From contig JBDLID010000019.1 of assembly GCA_039715055.1 (NCBI GenBank), positions 1 through 31,167 on the forward strand: DNA of 31,167 nt, in the 5' to 3' direction. Made by a program: the position numbers and the translations under genes. Every line of letters starts with the position of its first letter. Positions within the stretch are counted from its first letter, which is position 1. This document shows, piece by piece, positions 15,877-23,642 of the stretch. This DNA is from JBDLID01 sp039715055 (GTDB lineage: Bacteria; Desulfobacterota; Desulfobulbia; Desulfobulbales; Desulfocapsaceae). Below the pieces are notes generated by a model. The model worked only from the letters and a program-made list of their open reading frames with translations. It ran no database searches and had not been told where the DNA came from.

Positions 15877-17541
15877 CTACATCTTTTCAGGGGCTGTGAG
15901 GCCGACCATTTCCAGACCGTTCTTCAAAACGATTCGCAGTCCGTCAATCAGGCCCAGCCTGGCTTCGATCAACTCACGTGAAAGAGCCTCGTCAAGCACC
16001 TTATGCTTGTTGTAATAACTGTGAAAATGACCGGCAAATTCCATCAGCGAAAAGATAAGCCTATGCGGGGCAAGGTCAAGGGCGCTGTCTTCGATGAGGG
16101 CCGGAAATGCGGCCATGGATTTGAGAAGCTGCAGTTCCTCCGGCTCGTTGAGGAGGCGAAGATCAACACTGGCGGCCTCTTTTTTGGCAAATCCTTTTTC
16201 CCCGGCCTTACGCAGGATGGAGCAGAGCCGGGCGTGACCATACTGGACATAGTAGACCGGATTTTCCTTTTCTTCACGGGTGGCAAGTCCCAGGTCAAAC
16301 TCGAGCTGGGAGTCGGCCTTGCGCATCATGAAAAAAAATCGCGCCACATCAACTCCAACCATATCGAGAAGTTCATCGACAGTGACAAAGGTCGCCTTAC
16401 GGGTCGACATCTTGACCTGCTTGCCGTCCCTTGTCAACGTCACGAACTGATGGAGGATGACTGTCACCTTGGACTGATCATAGCCCAGGGCCTCAACACC
16501 GGCCATCACATCGGGCACGGTGGCTATATGGTCGGCACCAAAGATATCCACCAGCCAGTCAAAGTTGCGACGGAACTTTTCGCGATGATAGGCGATGTCG
16601 GGCAGCCGGTAGGTGGGTTCGCCGGTGGACTTGATGATCACCCGGTCCTTTTCCTGGCCGAATTCAGTAGTTTTAAACCAGGTGGCGCCTTCTTTTTCAT
16701 AGACGAGGCCCTTGTTGCGCAGCTCGTCGACCACGGAATCGATATGACCTTCCTCGTAGAGGGAGTGCTCATTGTAATAATTGTCAAAAGTGATCCCCAT
16801 ACGGGAAAGCGTTGACTCGATGTCTTTGAAAATCAGCTCCTCGGCCTGCTTGGTAAAAGGCCTGGTGTCAGACTCATCTTTGAGGCCGTCACCATGTTTA
16901 TCAACCAGGCTCTGGGCGATATCTTTGATATACTCTCCCTGGTAGCCATCTTCCGGAAATTCAAAATCAAGCCCCAGCAGCTCCAGGTATCTTGCGCGGG
17001 TGGATTCACCAAGGACACGCATCTGTCTGCCGGCATCATTAAAGTAGTACTCGCGAAAGACGTCATGGCCGGTTGCTTCGAGCAGCCGGGCAATGGAATC
17101 ACCGAGTATGGCCTGACGCCCGTGACCGATAGAAAGGGGCCCTGTGGGGTTTGCGGAGACAAACTCCACCATCACCCTTCGGCCACCACCGATTTCCGAC
17201 CGCCCGAAGTCTCCTCCCCGGTCAAAGACAGTGAGCAGCACATCCTGCCAGACCGATTCCTTTATGAAAACATTGACAAATCCCGGCCCGGCAATCTCAA
17301 GACGTTCGATAAGCTCGTCTTTCTGCTCCAGCAGACTGACAAAATCTGCAGCTATCTGCCTCGGGTTGCATTTCTCAATGCCAGCCAGGACCATTGCCAT
17401 ATTGGTGGAAAAATCCCCCTGCCCTTCTCTTTTAGGGACTTCTACACTGTATTTACCAGCGCCCCTGTCAGACCACTTGCCGAGCTCCACTCCCATTTGG
17501 AAACAGGTATCGACGGTTTCTTTCAGTCGTTGACGGATCAT
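15877..17541 (-). CDS. argS: Arginyl-tRNA synthetase
   Basis: ArgRS charges tRNA-Arg in the cytosol. The 554-residue protein has the N-terminal Add-1 domain, the catalytic Rossmann fold with ANPTGPLSIGHGRQA (about 130-144), the MSTRKATFVTVDELL segment that takes the place of KMSKS, and the C-terminal anticodon-binding domain ending in VGLTAPEKM. The class I HIGH motif reads SIGH here, with Ser137 in place of the usual first histidine and His140 retained. The length is normal and no break is seen, so the enzyme is presumed active. It is followed by the small membrane protein and lies 40 bp downstream of alr on the same strand. Confidence 0.97.
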   Translation of the reverse strand: MIRQRLKETVDTCFQMGVELGKWSDRGAGKYSVEVPKREGQGDFSTNMAMVLAGIEKCNPRQIAADFVSLLEQKDELIERLEIAGPGFVNVFIKESVWQDVLLTVFDRGGDFGRSEIGGGRRVMVEFVSANPTGPLSIGHGRQAILGDSIARLLEATGHDVFREYYFNDAGRQMRVLGESTRARYLELLGLDFEFPEDGYQGEYIKDIAQSLVDKHGDGLKDESDTRPFTKQAEELIFKDIESTLSRMGITFDNYYNEHSLYEEGHIDSVVDELRNKGLVYEKEGATWFKTTEFGQEKDRVIIKSTGEPTYRLPDIAYHREKFRRNFDWLVDIFGADHIATVPDVMAGVEALGYDQSKVTVILHQFVTLTRDGKQVKMSTRKATFVTVDELLDMVGVDVARFFFMMRKADSQLEFDLGLATREEKENPVYYVQYGHARLCSILRKAGEKGFAKKEAASVDLRLLNEPEELQLLKSMAAFPALIEDSALDLAPHRLIFSLMEFAGHFHSYYNKHKVLDEALSRELIEARLGLIDGLRIVLKNGLEMVGLTAPEKM

Positions 17542-17581
17542 AATTATATGTATTTTTGGTTTATTAACTGTGAGTTATCAA

Positions 17582-18715
17582 TCAGAGATACTGTCTCTCA
17601 TTGTTATTGCCAAACATGCACAGAACTTCATAGGAAATGGTTTCCATCCACTGCCCGATATCGTCTGCGCTCAATTTCTCATCCGACTGGGCTCCCATAA
17701 TCACCACCTCGTCTCCGGCTTTGACACCGGGGATATGGGTCACATCAACCATGGTCAGGTTCATGCAGATTCGCCCTCGGATGGGAGCCCTTTTACCGTG
17801 AATGAGTACAGCTCCTCTGTTGGAAAGACGCCTGGAAAGCCCATCTTCGTAACCAACCGGAAGTACCGCAATGGTGGCAGGACTGTCTGTCACATACGTA
17901 TGTCCGTAACTGATCCCCTGCCCGGCTGCAACCTCTTTGACCTGGACGACCTGGCTGTGAAAACTCATCACCGGCTGCAGCCCGCCTTCAGCCCGATCAT
18001 CTCTGGCCTTAAAGGTGTCTGGATAATAGCCGTAAAGAGAGATTCCGGGACGAACAATATCAAGACTGCTCTCGGGATAGTAGAGCAGTCCACCGGAATT
18101 GGCAATATGGAGCTTCAACTTCTCATCAACAGTCACGCTGGCAACCGTCTCTTCAAACAGGGCAAGACTGTTCCTGCTGTGACCGGGGTCTTGTTCATCG
18201 GAGCGGGCAAAATGGCTGAGAACCCCCTTGCAGAATACGCCCTTGAATTGTTTCGCCTGCTGAAAGAAATCTTCAAGTTGACCGGGATAAATTCCAAGGC
18301 GGGACATGCCGCAATCCACCTTGAGGTGATAGCCAATGGCTCTATCCAGCTGGAGACAACACTCTGACAGCATTTTGGCGGACTGCAGGTCGTAAATTAC
18401 CGGGGTCAGATCATACTCTATGAAATGGTTGACATGACGCTCGTTAAAGCCGAGCATAACGAGAATCTGCCCTTTGATACCTGACTCACGCAGGGCAACC
18501 GCCTCACAGAGCTCGCCCACTCCAAAATTACTGCAGCCGCATTCAGCCAGAGCATGACCGCACTCGATCATCCCGTGACCATAACCGTCCGCCTTGATCA
18601 TGGCGAGCATTTCAGCCTGTGGGGCCTGGGCCTGAAGAAATCGATAGTTTTGTTTCAGAGCTTCAAGATTGACAATCACACGATTAAAAGATGTGCAGGA
18701 ATTGATATGGTTCAT
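17582..18715 (-). CDS. alr: Alanine racemase
   Basis: This PLP-dependent racemase makes D-alanine for peptidoglycan. The 377-residue protein has the PLP-binding Lys41 in AMIKADGYGHG, the TIM-barrel domain, and the second catalytic residue Tyr270 in ISYGHTY from the C-terminal beta domain, followed by VGYEDGLSRRL and GRICMNLTMVDVT. These are the full family signatures and the length is typical. Its ATG overlaps the TGA of the upstream membrane protein gene as ATGA (18712-18715), so the two are translationally coupled. argS follows 40 bp later, giving a membrane protein-alr-argS-small membrane protein order. Confidence 0.97.
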   Translation of the reverse strand: MNHINSCTSFNRVIVNLEALKQNYRFLQAQAPQAEMLAMIKADGYGHGMIECGHALAECGCSNFGVGELCEAVALRESGIKGQILVMLGFNERHVNHFIEYDLTPVIYDLQSAKMLSECCLQLDRAIGYHLKVDCGMSRLGIYPGQLEDFFQQAKQFKGVFCKGVLSHFARSDEQDPGHSRNSLALFEETVASVTVDEKLKLHIANSGGLLYYPESSLDIVRPGISLYGYYPDTFKARDDRAEGGLQPVMSFHSQVVQVKEVAAGQGISYGHTYVTDSPATIAVLPVGYEDGLSRRLSNRGAVLIHGKRAPIRGRICMNLTMVDVTHIPGVKAGDEVVIMGAQSDEKLSADDIGQWMETISYEVLCMFGNNNERQYL

Positions 18716-19158
18716 TTGCTCTGCTCACTCTTTTTACATTCCAGCCAGCTCCGCCATGCAAAACGACTGGAGAAAAAAAGAGCCCAGCCGATGCCAACAG
18801 ATATGACACTTATCATATTCGGCATCACCGCAAAACGGCGCAACAGAATGGAGCCGCTGATCATCAAAAGCACCAGCATCCATGTTCTGCGCGAATAAAC
18901 CGCACCGAGGCAGGTGTTGTCATTAAATTTCAAAATCCGCTCAATGCCTTTAAGGGCAGTTTTATCGAGAATCAGATAGGATTTGACACTTCCCAGGAGA
19001 AAACCAAAAAAAATGAGCCAGTACCCCTCATGATTGACCAGGAAAAACAACCCTCTGCCCATAAGTCTGATGCCAATCAGGGTCCACAACGCGGCAGCGA
19101 AAAGGAGGTGCGTCTCCCTGCGTACTCCCGGCTTGAATCTGACTATTTTATTTTTCAT
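18712..19158 (-). CDS. Conserved membrane protein, function unknown, coupled to alr
   Basis: This 148-residue protein is basic at its N-terminus and has about four hydrophobic stretches (near residues 18-38, 46-64, 93-108 and 116-133). I do not recognise a family. The ATG at 19158 is chosen; a TTG at 19173 would add five residues, and neither has a clear ribosome site. Its stop codon overlaps the alr start by four bases. The coupling suggests co-expression with cell-wall D-alanine supply, but no function should be assigned from that. Confidence 0.7.
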   Translation of the reverse strand: MKNKIVRFKPGVRRETHLLFAAALWTLIGIRLMGRGLFFLVNHEGYWLIFFGFLLGSVKSYLILDKTALKGIERILKFNDNTCLGAVYSRRTWMLVLLMISGSILLRRFAVMPNMISVISVGIGWALFFSSRFAWRSWLECKKSEQSK

Positions 19159-19505
19159 TGGTTTAAGAATCAAATAACATTTGGTTAAAAATCAGCCGGA
19201 GCATTTCAGCATATCACTCTACCAGAAAGAGCCAGTCAATTTTAGTGCCTTACTCCTGAACTCCTGTCATAAAAAACAAGAAATTGAGGAGGGGTAATTT
19301 CAATCAAATGACCACCTTACCACCAAGGCACTTATCCAGCGACTCTAAAAGCTTCCGACTTGTCGGGTTAGATATTTCATCCAAACAGTCAACAGACCAG
19401 AATGGCTGATGGTTTACCACCGAACTGATCTTTGCCGTAAACGGAACAAGCCCATTCCCCAAGATGAGGAATGGGCTTGTTCTATTAAAACTTTGCTGAA
19501 GTAGA
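19159..19505. other. Intergenic stretch with no credible gene
   Basis: Apart from the strong hairpin at 19445-19483 I see no supported gene here. A 33-codon plus-strand frame (19308-19409) has an AGGAGGGG upstream, but the spacing to its ATG is too long and the peptide is not recognisable. A longer minus-strand frame is the continuation of an out-of-phase reading of the ferredoxin gene. Confidence 0.5.
19445..19483. terminator. Hairpin terminator downstream of ferredoxin gene
   Basis: A perfect 15-bp stem, GAACAAGCCCATTCC (19445-19459) with GGAATGGGCTTGTTC (19469-19483), encloses a nine-base loop. It lies 22 bp after the ferredoxin stop codon. The T-tract on the minus strand is weak, so termination may be imperfect, but the stem is very stable. 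Confidence 0.72.
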
Positions 19506-19691
19506 TTATACTTCGCTGACGGTGATGGCACCCTCGGGGCAAACCTCAACACAGGTCTCACAGCCGAGACACTCGTCAGGCTCAATAACCTTGGCCTTGC
19601 CTTCTTCCATCTCATATACCTGAGCAGGACAGGCATTTACACATTCCTCATCACCTGCGCACTTGTCTTCATCTACGATGACTTCCCACAT
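19506..19691 (-). CDS. Two-cluster ferredoxin with one CxxDxxC site
   Basis: This 61-residue electron carrier is cytosolic. The second cluster site is canonical (CLGCETCVEVCP). The first reads CAGDEECVNACP, where Asp takes the place of the second cysteine (C-x2-D-x2-C-x3-C-P). This arrangement is known from Desulfovibrio africanus ferredoxin III and Pyrococcus furiosus ferredoxin, where the cluster converts between [3Fe-4S] and [4Fe-4S] and can take other metals. The protein is strongly acidic as expected. GGAGG six bases before the ATG gives a firm start. It stands alone with its own terminator, so expression is probably high and independent. Its redox partners are not in the window. Confidence 0.94.
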   Translation of the reverse strand: MWEVIVDEDKCAGDEECVNACPAQVYEMEEGKAKVIEPDECLGCETCVEVCPEGAITVSEV

Positions 19692-19827
19692 AATAAACCT
19701 CCATGAAAATAAATGTAAAAATTAAATATTAAAGAGCACTTAAGCTTCGATAGTAAAATGAACGAACAATCAGTACTGTAGGTGACATTCCCATTAATTC
19801 AAGGCCGGATCTTTGTCAAGAAAAATT

Positions 19828-19981
19828 GTAACTGTTCAGCAGCACCCCCATTGTAGCCGATCAGGCCGCCTTGAGTAGCACAAGTACGCTTCGTCAGCCT
19901 GTTTGACCACACTGCGGGCCCCTGCTGAACAGTTACAGTTCCCTGCTCAGGGACGTACCCAGCTTTCCGCTGAATAGTTAC
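19828..19981 (+). mobile_element. MITE copy 2 (IS66-type ends), 154 bp, with perfect 8-bp target duplication
   Basis: It runs from GTAACTGTTCAGC to GCTGAATAGTTAC. The 8-bp direct repeat GAAAAATT flanks it exactly (19820-19827 and 19982-19989). An internal end, GCTGAACAGTTAC (19924-19936), divides it into a core of about 109 bp plus a 45-bp extension, the same structure as copy 1 in reverse. The interior contains a CCGATCAGG palindromic centre and is non-coding. The reading frame crossing it on the minus strand is not a gene. It occupies half of the 317-bp gap between the ferredoxin and exporter genes. Confidence 0.87.
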
Positions 19982-20008
19982 GAAAAATTTATTCATTCAT
20001 TAATGACC

Positions 20009-20956
20009 TCACCGGGTCGAAGGAAATGTGATTTTATGTTTGCCGGATTTCAGCCGGGAAGACAATTGACTGGTGTTAACAAGCAGCAGACCGCCGATGA
20101 CCAGACTACCGCCGATCAGCAGGGAGATATCCGGCTTCTCTCCAAGAATCAAAATACCCAGGATGACTCCTGAAACAGGCACCAGGTTGACATAAAGAAC
20201 GGCGTTGCCAGCGCCAAGTCGTTTGACACCGTCATAAAACCAGATAAAGCCAAGAGCTGTGCCTAATACAGCAAGGTAACCAATGGCGTACATGGAACTC
20301 ATACGCATGGACACCAACTCAGTCAAATGACCGGTGAACAGTGACAAAGAGATCAGCATCAGCGTGCCGGCAACGCAGGAATAACAGACCGCTACCAGTG
20401 GCTTGATCTTTGACAACAAGGCCTTTCCGACAATGGTATAGACAGACCAGCTCAGAACACAACCGACAATACACAGCTCGCCAATACCAGGAGGATCTGA
20501 CAGGAGAATATCGGGTCGCCCCCTGGAGATGACTGTCACTGCCCCGAGAAGCGCGATAAGGAATCCGGTAATTTTTTTTAGAGAGAAGCCTTCTCTGAAA
20601 ATCAGCGCGGAAAGAACGCCTGTCACTACCGGGTTAACGGCAATGATCATTGCCGCCCTTCCGGCCTCCACACTTTGCAAGCCATTAAAAAAGAAAATAT
20701 TGTAGGAAAAGATCCCGCTGAGGCCAAGCAGGATAACAGCCGCCAGTTGACGCCAACTCAGATGGGGCAATCGGCCTTCACGCACTCTGACGACAACAAG
20801 CAGCAATATGGATGCGAACAGAAAACGTCCGGTGGCTGCAGAATATGGGTGGAGATCCTGGACCAGGACCCTGCCGGCGACAAAGGTTCCGCCCCAGAAA
20901 ATCATGGTCAGCACAAGACGAATGTGAACCATAATAGAGATGTTCTGTTCACCCAA
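20009..20956 (-). CDS. EamA/DMT-superfamily transporter
   Basis: This 315-residue inner-membrane protein has ten hydrophobic helices in two five-helix EamA repeats. The first contains the FWGGTFVAGR motif in helix 1 and an internal RAAMIIAVNPVV segment; the second contains the equivalent GNAVLYVNLVPVSG. Members export amino acids, nucleosides or other metabolites, or import drugs; the substrate cannot be inferred. The TTG start at 20956 is supported by GGAGAAGG five bases upstream, whereas the ATG at 20932 has none. It is a single gene with its 3' end close to MITE copy 2; its 5' side faces the divergent small Cys-containing gene. Confidence 0.9.
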   Translation of the reverse strand: MGEQNISIMVHIRLVLTMIFWGGTFVAGRVLVQDLHPYSAATGRFLFASILLLVVVRVREGRLPHLSWRQLAAVILLGLSGIFSYNIFFFNGLQSVEAGRAAMIIAVNPVVTGVLSALIFREGFSLKKITGFLIALLGAVTVISRGRPDILLSDPPGIGELCIVGCVLSWSVYTIVGKALLSKIKPLVAVCYSCVAGTLMLISLSLFTGHLTELVSMRMSSMYAIGYLAVLGTALGFIWFYDGVKRLGAGNAVLYVNLVPVSGVILGILILGEKPDISLLIGGSLVIGGLLLVNTSQLSSRLKSGKHKITFPSTR

Positions 20957-20961
20957 AATTA

Positions 20962-20969
20962 CCTTCTCC
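20962..20969 (-). promoter_or_regulatory. Ribosome binding site supporting a TTG start for the EamA transporter
   Basis: On the minus strand GGAGAAGG ends five bases before TTG at 20956-20954. This is the reason for choosing the non-ATG start. Confidence 0.6.
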
Positions 20970-21119
20970 GGCAGGATCGAGTACAGGAAATATTTTTAAT
21001 GACAGATAACCGTTGATCATTTTTATCTTTTCAATTTAGTATTCATGCTTATCTTGACCACTCAAACCAAAACATGAAGTTTAGCTGCATTTGATAAAAA
21101 ACAACAACGATAGTTTACA

Positions 21120-21476
21120 ATGGGAAAGAAATCGAAAAAGTCACAGGAAAGAAACAAAATACTCGCAGAGAAATCAGAAATGGCGATGATCGGAGGAATT
21201 CTCGAGGGCTGCCCAGACGGGATCGGTGTGGTAGTGGTACGCCTGGAATGTGGCTGCCGCAAGATGGCAGCAGTTTCCAAAGAAGGTGATATGGCCTCTA
21301 AGAAGCTGATCATGTACCGTGATCAGGCAGAATCCATCTGCGACAAGTGCAAGGAAGACAACGGTGACTTCATGCGGGTGACCGAGACGTTCATCCACTG
21401 GGAGGAACCGAAACCGGATGAGGCCACCATGGAGATGATCACTGCCAAGGTGATTGGTACTCCACCCGCCAACTGA
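21120..21476 (+). CDS. Small Cys-containing protein of unknown function
   Basis: This 118-residue soluble protein has a very basic start (MGKKSKKSQERNK). It contains a CGC pair in RLECGCRKMAAVS and a CDKC pair about 35 residues later, which together could form a four-cysteine zinc ribbon or zinc knuckle; this is inference. The C-terminal part is acidic. I do not recognise the family. No Shine-Dalgarno is obvious before the ATG. It is the only plus-strand gene in a minus-strand region, convergent with the amidating synthase and divergent from the transporter gene. Confidence 0.6.
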   Translation: MGKKSKKSQERNKILAEKSEMAMIGGILEGCPDGIGVVVVRLECGCRKMAAVSKEGDMASKKLIMYRDQAESICDKCKEDNGDFMRVTETFIHWEEPKPDEATMEMITAKVIGTPPAN

Positions 21477-21491
21477 TACCTGCCAGAAATG

Positions 21492-21524
21492 GTTTTTGCC
21501 CGATATCTGTGTCACAGCAAAAAC
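21492..21524. terminator. Weak possible bidirectional hairpin between convergent genes
   Basis: GTTTTTGC (21492-21499) and GCAAAAAC (21517-21524) form an eight-base AT-rich stem with a 17-base loop in the gap between the convergent Cys-containing gene and the CbiA-type gene. It is not strong; the position is its best support. Confidence 0.3.
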
Positions 21525-21543
21525 ATCCATTTATTGACAGACA

Positions 21544-22929
21544 TTAACGAGCTGTCTGATCCTTTTTAGCCAGTCGGCAGCGGTTGAGGAAACAGTCTGC
21601 CCATTGGGGTGTGCCGTCGGCGTGGACATGAGTGTAGAGGGCCAGGACATTTTGAGTGGTGAGTCCATCACAACCGTCCGTAAAACCGGTCCCCCGGGTC
21701 ATCTTCAGGGTGAGCTCAGAAGAATCACCGTCCCACTGGAGGATGGTCGAATAGCGGAACTCATGGCCCTTGACCATGCTTCCCAGCGGATAAAAGGGGT
21801 TCTCCTCCCTGACCTCAAAAGTTGAATAACCGTGGGCCTGGGGCTTTTTGGCCATGCCAAAGTGAATTGGGAAAACGCCGGTTAACTGGTGTTTTTGTCC
21901 GTCGAGGAGGATGGTTTCACCCAGATAGATAAGACCGCCGCACTCGGCATAAATCGGCAGCCCCCTGTCGGCCTCTTTTTTGACAGACTTTCGAAAGGAT
22001 TCATTGGCTGCCAGAGCGCGTGCACTGGTTTCCGGAAAGCCACCGCCGATATAGAGGCCGTCCAGTTCAGGGAGCTCGCTGGCGGTGAGTGCGTTGATCT
22101 CCACAAGATCAGCCCCGGCCCTGCTCAGGGCCTCAAGATTTTCTGTATAGTAGAACTGAAAGGCGGCATCCATCAGCACACCGATGCGCAGCCGTTCCCC
22201 TTTATCCTGATCCCTTCCACTCTCCTGGCCCAGATCAACCGTTGACAACGGCTTCATCATTTCCTTGATCCGCTCAAGGTCCAGCTGTTCAGAGGCCGTC
22301 CGGGCGAGAAGTTCCATGGCCTCGTCACTGGACTCATATTCCTGATGAGGGGTTACGCCCAGATGGCGCATGGGAAAGATGTCTCGTTTCATCCGTCTTA
22401 CAGCACCGACCACCGGCAGTCCGGTATAACGTTCCACCGCTTCGGTCACCACCTTTTGATGGCGCTCGGTGCCGATCCGGTTCAGTATCACGCCACAGAT
22501 GTCGAGCTCCGGTTCAAGATGCTGGCAGCCAAGAACCAGTGCCGCCACCGTCCTCGTCGTCTTGGTGCAATCGACCACCAAAAGAACCGGCATCTTCAGC
22601 ATCATGGCAAGCTCTGCCGTTGAGTAGCCGCCCTCCGGATTGACTCCGTCAAACAGTCCCCGGTTTCCCTCCAGGACCACATAATCCGCTTCACGGCCGT
22701 GAAGGTAGAAGGAACTACGGATCACCTCCTCACTCATCAGATAGGGGTCGAGATTGTAACAGTTTCTGCCGGCAGCAAGTTTCAGCCAGCCGGCATCGAT
22801 ATAATCCGGTCCTTTTTTAAAAGGCACCACCGTGTGACCCGTGCGGGCGAGGGCTGCGGTGAGTCCCACCGAAACCACGCTTTTTCCGGACCCTCCGGAA
22901 AGACCGGCGACGATTATTCCTCTGGTCAT
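21544..22929 (-). CDS. CbiA/CobB-family a,c-diamide synthase (cobyrinate synthase or DsrN-like)
   Basis: This family uses ATP and glutamine to amidate the a and c acetate side chains of a tetrapyrrole. The 461-residue protein has an N-terminal dethiobiotin-synthase-like domain with the P-loop GGSGKS (12-17) and FKKGPDYIDAGW, and a C-terminal class I glutaminase domain with the nucleophile Cys330 in YAECGGLIYLGE. Candidate substrates are cobyrinic acid (CbiA), sirohydrochlorin or siroheme (DsrN, linked to dissimilatory sulfite reductase), or Ni-sirohydrochlorin (CfbB). No cobalamin or dsr gene is nearby to decide. It starts 41 bp after the DUF374 gene on the same strand, with AAGGAAG upstream of its ATG. 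Confidence 0.92.
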   Translation of the reverse strand: MTRGIIVAGLSGGSGKSVVSVGLTAALARTGHTVVPFKKGPDYIDAGWLKLAAGRNCYNLDPYLMSEEVIRSSFYLHGREADYVVLEGNRGLFDGVNPEGGYSTAELAMMLKMPVLLVVDCTKTTRTVAALVLGCQHLEPELDICGVILNRIGTERHQKVVTEAVERYTGLPVVGAVRRMKRDIFPMRHLGVTPHQEYESSDEAMELLARTASEQLDLERIKEMMKPLSTVDLGQESGRDQDKGERLRIGVLMDAAFQFYYTENLEALSRAGADLVEINALTASELPELDGLYIGGGFPETSARALAANESFRKSVKKEADRGLPIYAECGGLIYLGETILLDGQKHQLTGVFPIHFGMAKKPQAHGYSTFEVREENPFYPLGSMVKGHEFRYSTILQWDGDSSELTLKMTRGTGFTDGCDGLTTQNVLALYTHVHADGTPQWADCFLNRCRLAKKDQTAR

Positions 22930-22970
22930 TGTTCAGTTACTTCCTTCATCAGCAGGTAACGGGTTAATTT

Positions 22971-23642
22971 TCAATGCTCTTCTTTGCCAAACACTGCCCA
23001 GGCCTCTTCGTAGAGGTCATTGAGCCGTTTTTCCAGCTGCAGCCGATAGCTTTCGATCTCATCGCCCTTAATTCCGCCGGGTACTGTAAGCGGCTCTCCA
23101 TAAAAGAAATGGATTGTGGAAAAAGGCATGGGAAGAGCGGTGCGATCCCAGGAGCCGAAACTCTTGTAGCGGCTGCACGACCAGGCCAATGGCAAAACGG
23201 GGGATCCGGTTCTCGATGACAGCACCAGTGATCCGGCCTGAACTATCCGCGGCGGCCCCTGGGAGCCATCGGCAACAATTACTGCGTGGACCCCCTGACG
23301 AACCAACCGAATCATCTTTTTAATGGCCTGCATGCCTCCTTTTTTACGGGAGCCGCGCACTGCATGGCTGTCTATCTGCTCAACAATTCGGCTGATATAC
23401 TCGCCGTCACGGGAAGCAGAGACCATGGCAGCGACTTCGAGATCACGAAAATAGTGGAGAATAAAGACAATACCGTAATGCCAGAAGGCACCGATGGATG
23501 CCACCCCCTTCTCAATGGTCTGTTCGCGGTATTCGGCACCGTGAACGGTTATCCGGCAGGTACCAAACCAGATACGGGTCAGATAGTCGAACACAACAGG
23601 CACCACTTTCAGTGATACCCTGTAGAGCAGTCCCTCTTTCAC
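22971..23642 (-). CDS. DUF374 lysophospholipid acyltransferase-family protein
   Basis: The 223-residue protein belongs to the LPLAT-like DUF374 group. Visible family stretches are the FWHYG segment (about 53-57), MVSASRDGEYISRIVEQ, RGSRKKGGMQAIKKM and VIVADGSQGPP, followed by a VLPLAWS strand. Members are believed to act on lipid or lipopolysaccharide precursors at the inner membrane face, but few have been tested. The N-terminus is mildly hydrophobic without a clear signal peptide. It starts with GTG overlapping the uvrB stop as GTGA (23639-23642), so it is translationally coupled to uvrB, although the functions are not obviously related. Confidence 0.87.
   Translation of the reverse strand: MKEGLLYRVSLKVVPVVFDYLTRIWFGTCRITVHGAEYREQTIEKGVASIGAFWHYGIVFILHYFRDLEVAAMVSASRDGEYISRIVEQIDSHAVRGSRKKGGMQAIKKMIRLVRQGVHAVIVADGSQGPPRIVQAGSLVLSSRTGSPVLPLAWSCSRYKSFGSWDRTALPMPFSTIHFFYGEPLTVPGGIKGDEIESYRLQLEKRLNDLYEEAWAVFGKEEH

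Noticed and set aside
19308..19409. 33-residue plus-strand frame after AGGAGGGG
   Set aside because: The spacing from the purine-rich site to ATG is about 14-15 bases, the peptide is not recognisable, and the region otherwise looks non-coding.
19304..19636. 110-codon minus-strand frame overlapping the ferredoxin gene
   Set aside because: It is an out-of-phase reading of the ferredoxin and reads through the terminator hairpin, so it is not a gene.
19799..19996. 65-codon minus-strand frame across MITE copy 2
   Set aside because: It starts and ends just outside the element and is produced by the repeat; no ribosome site and no recognisable protein.
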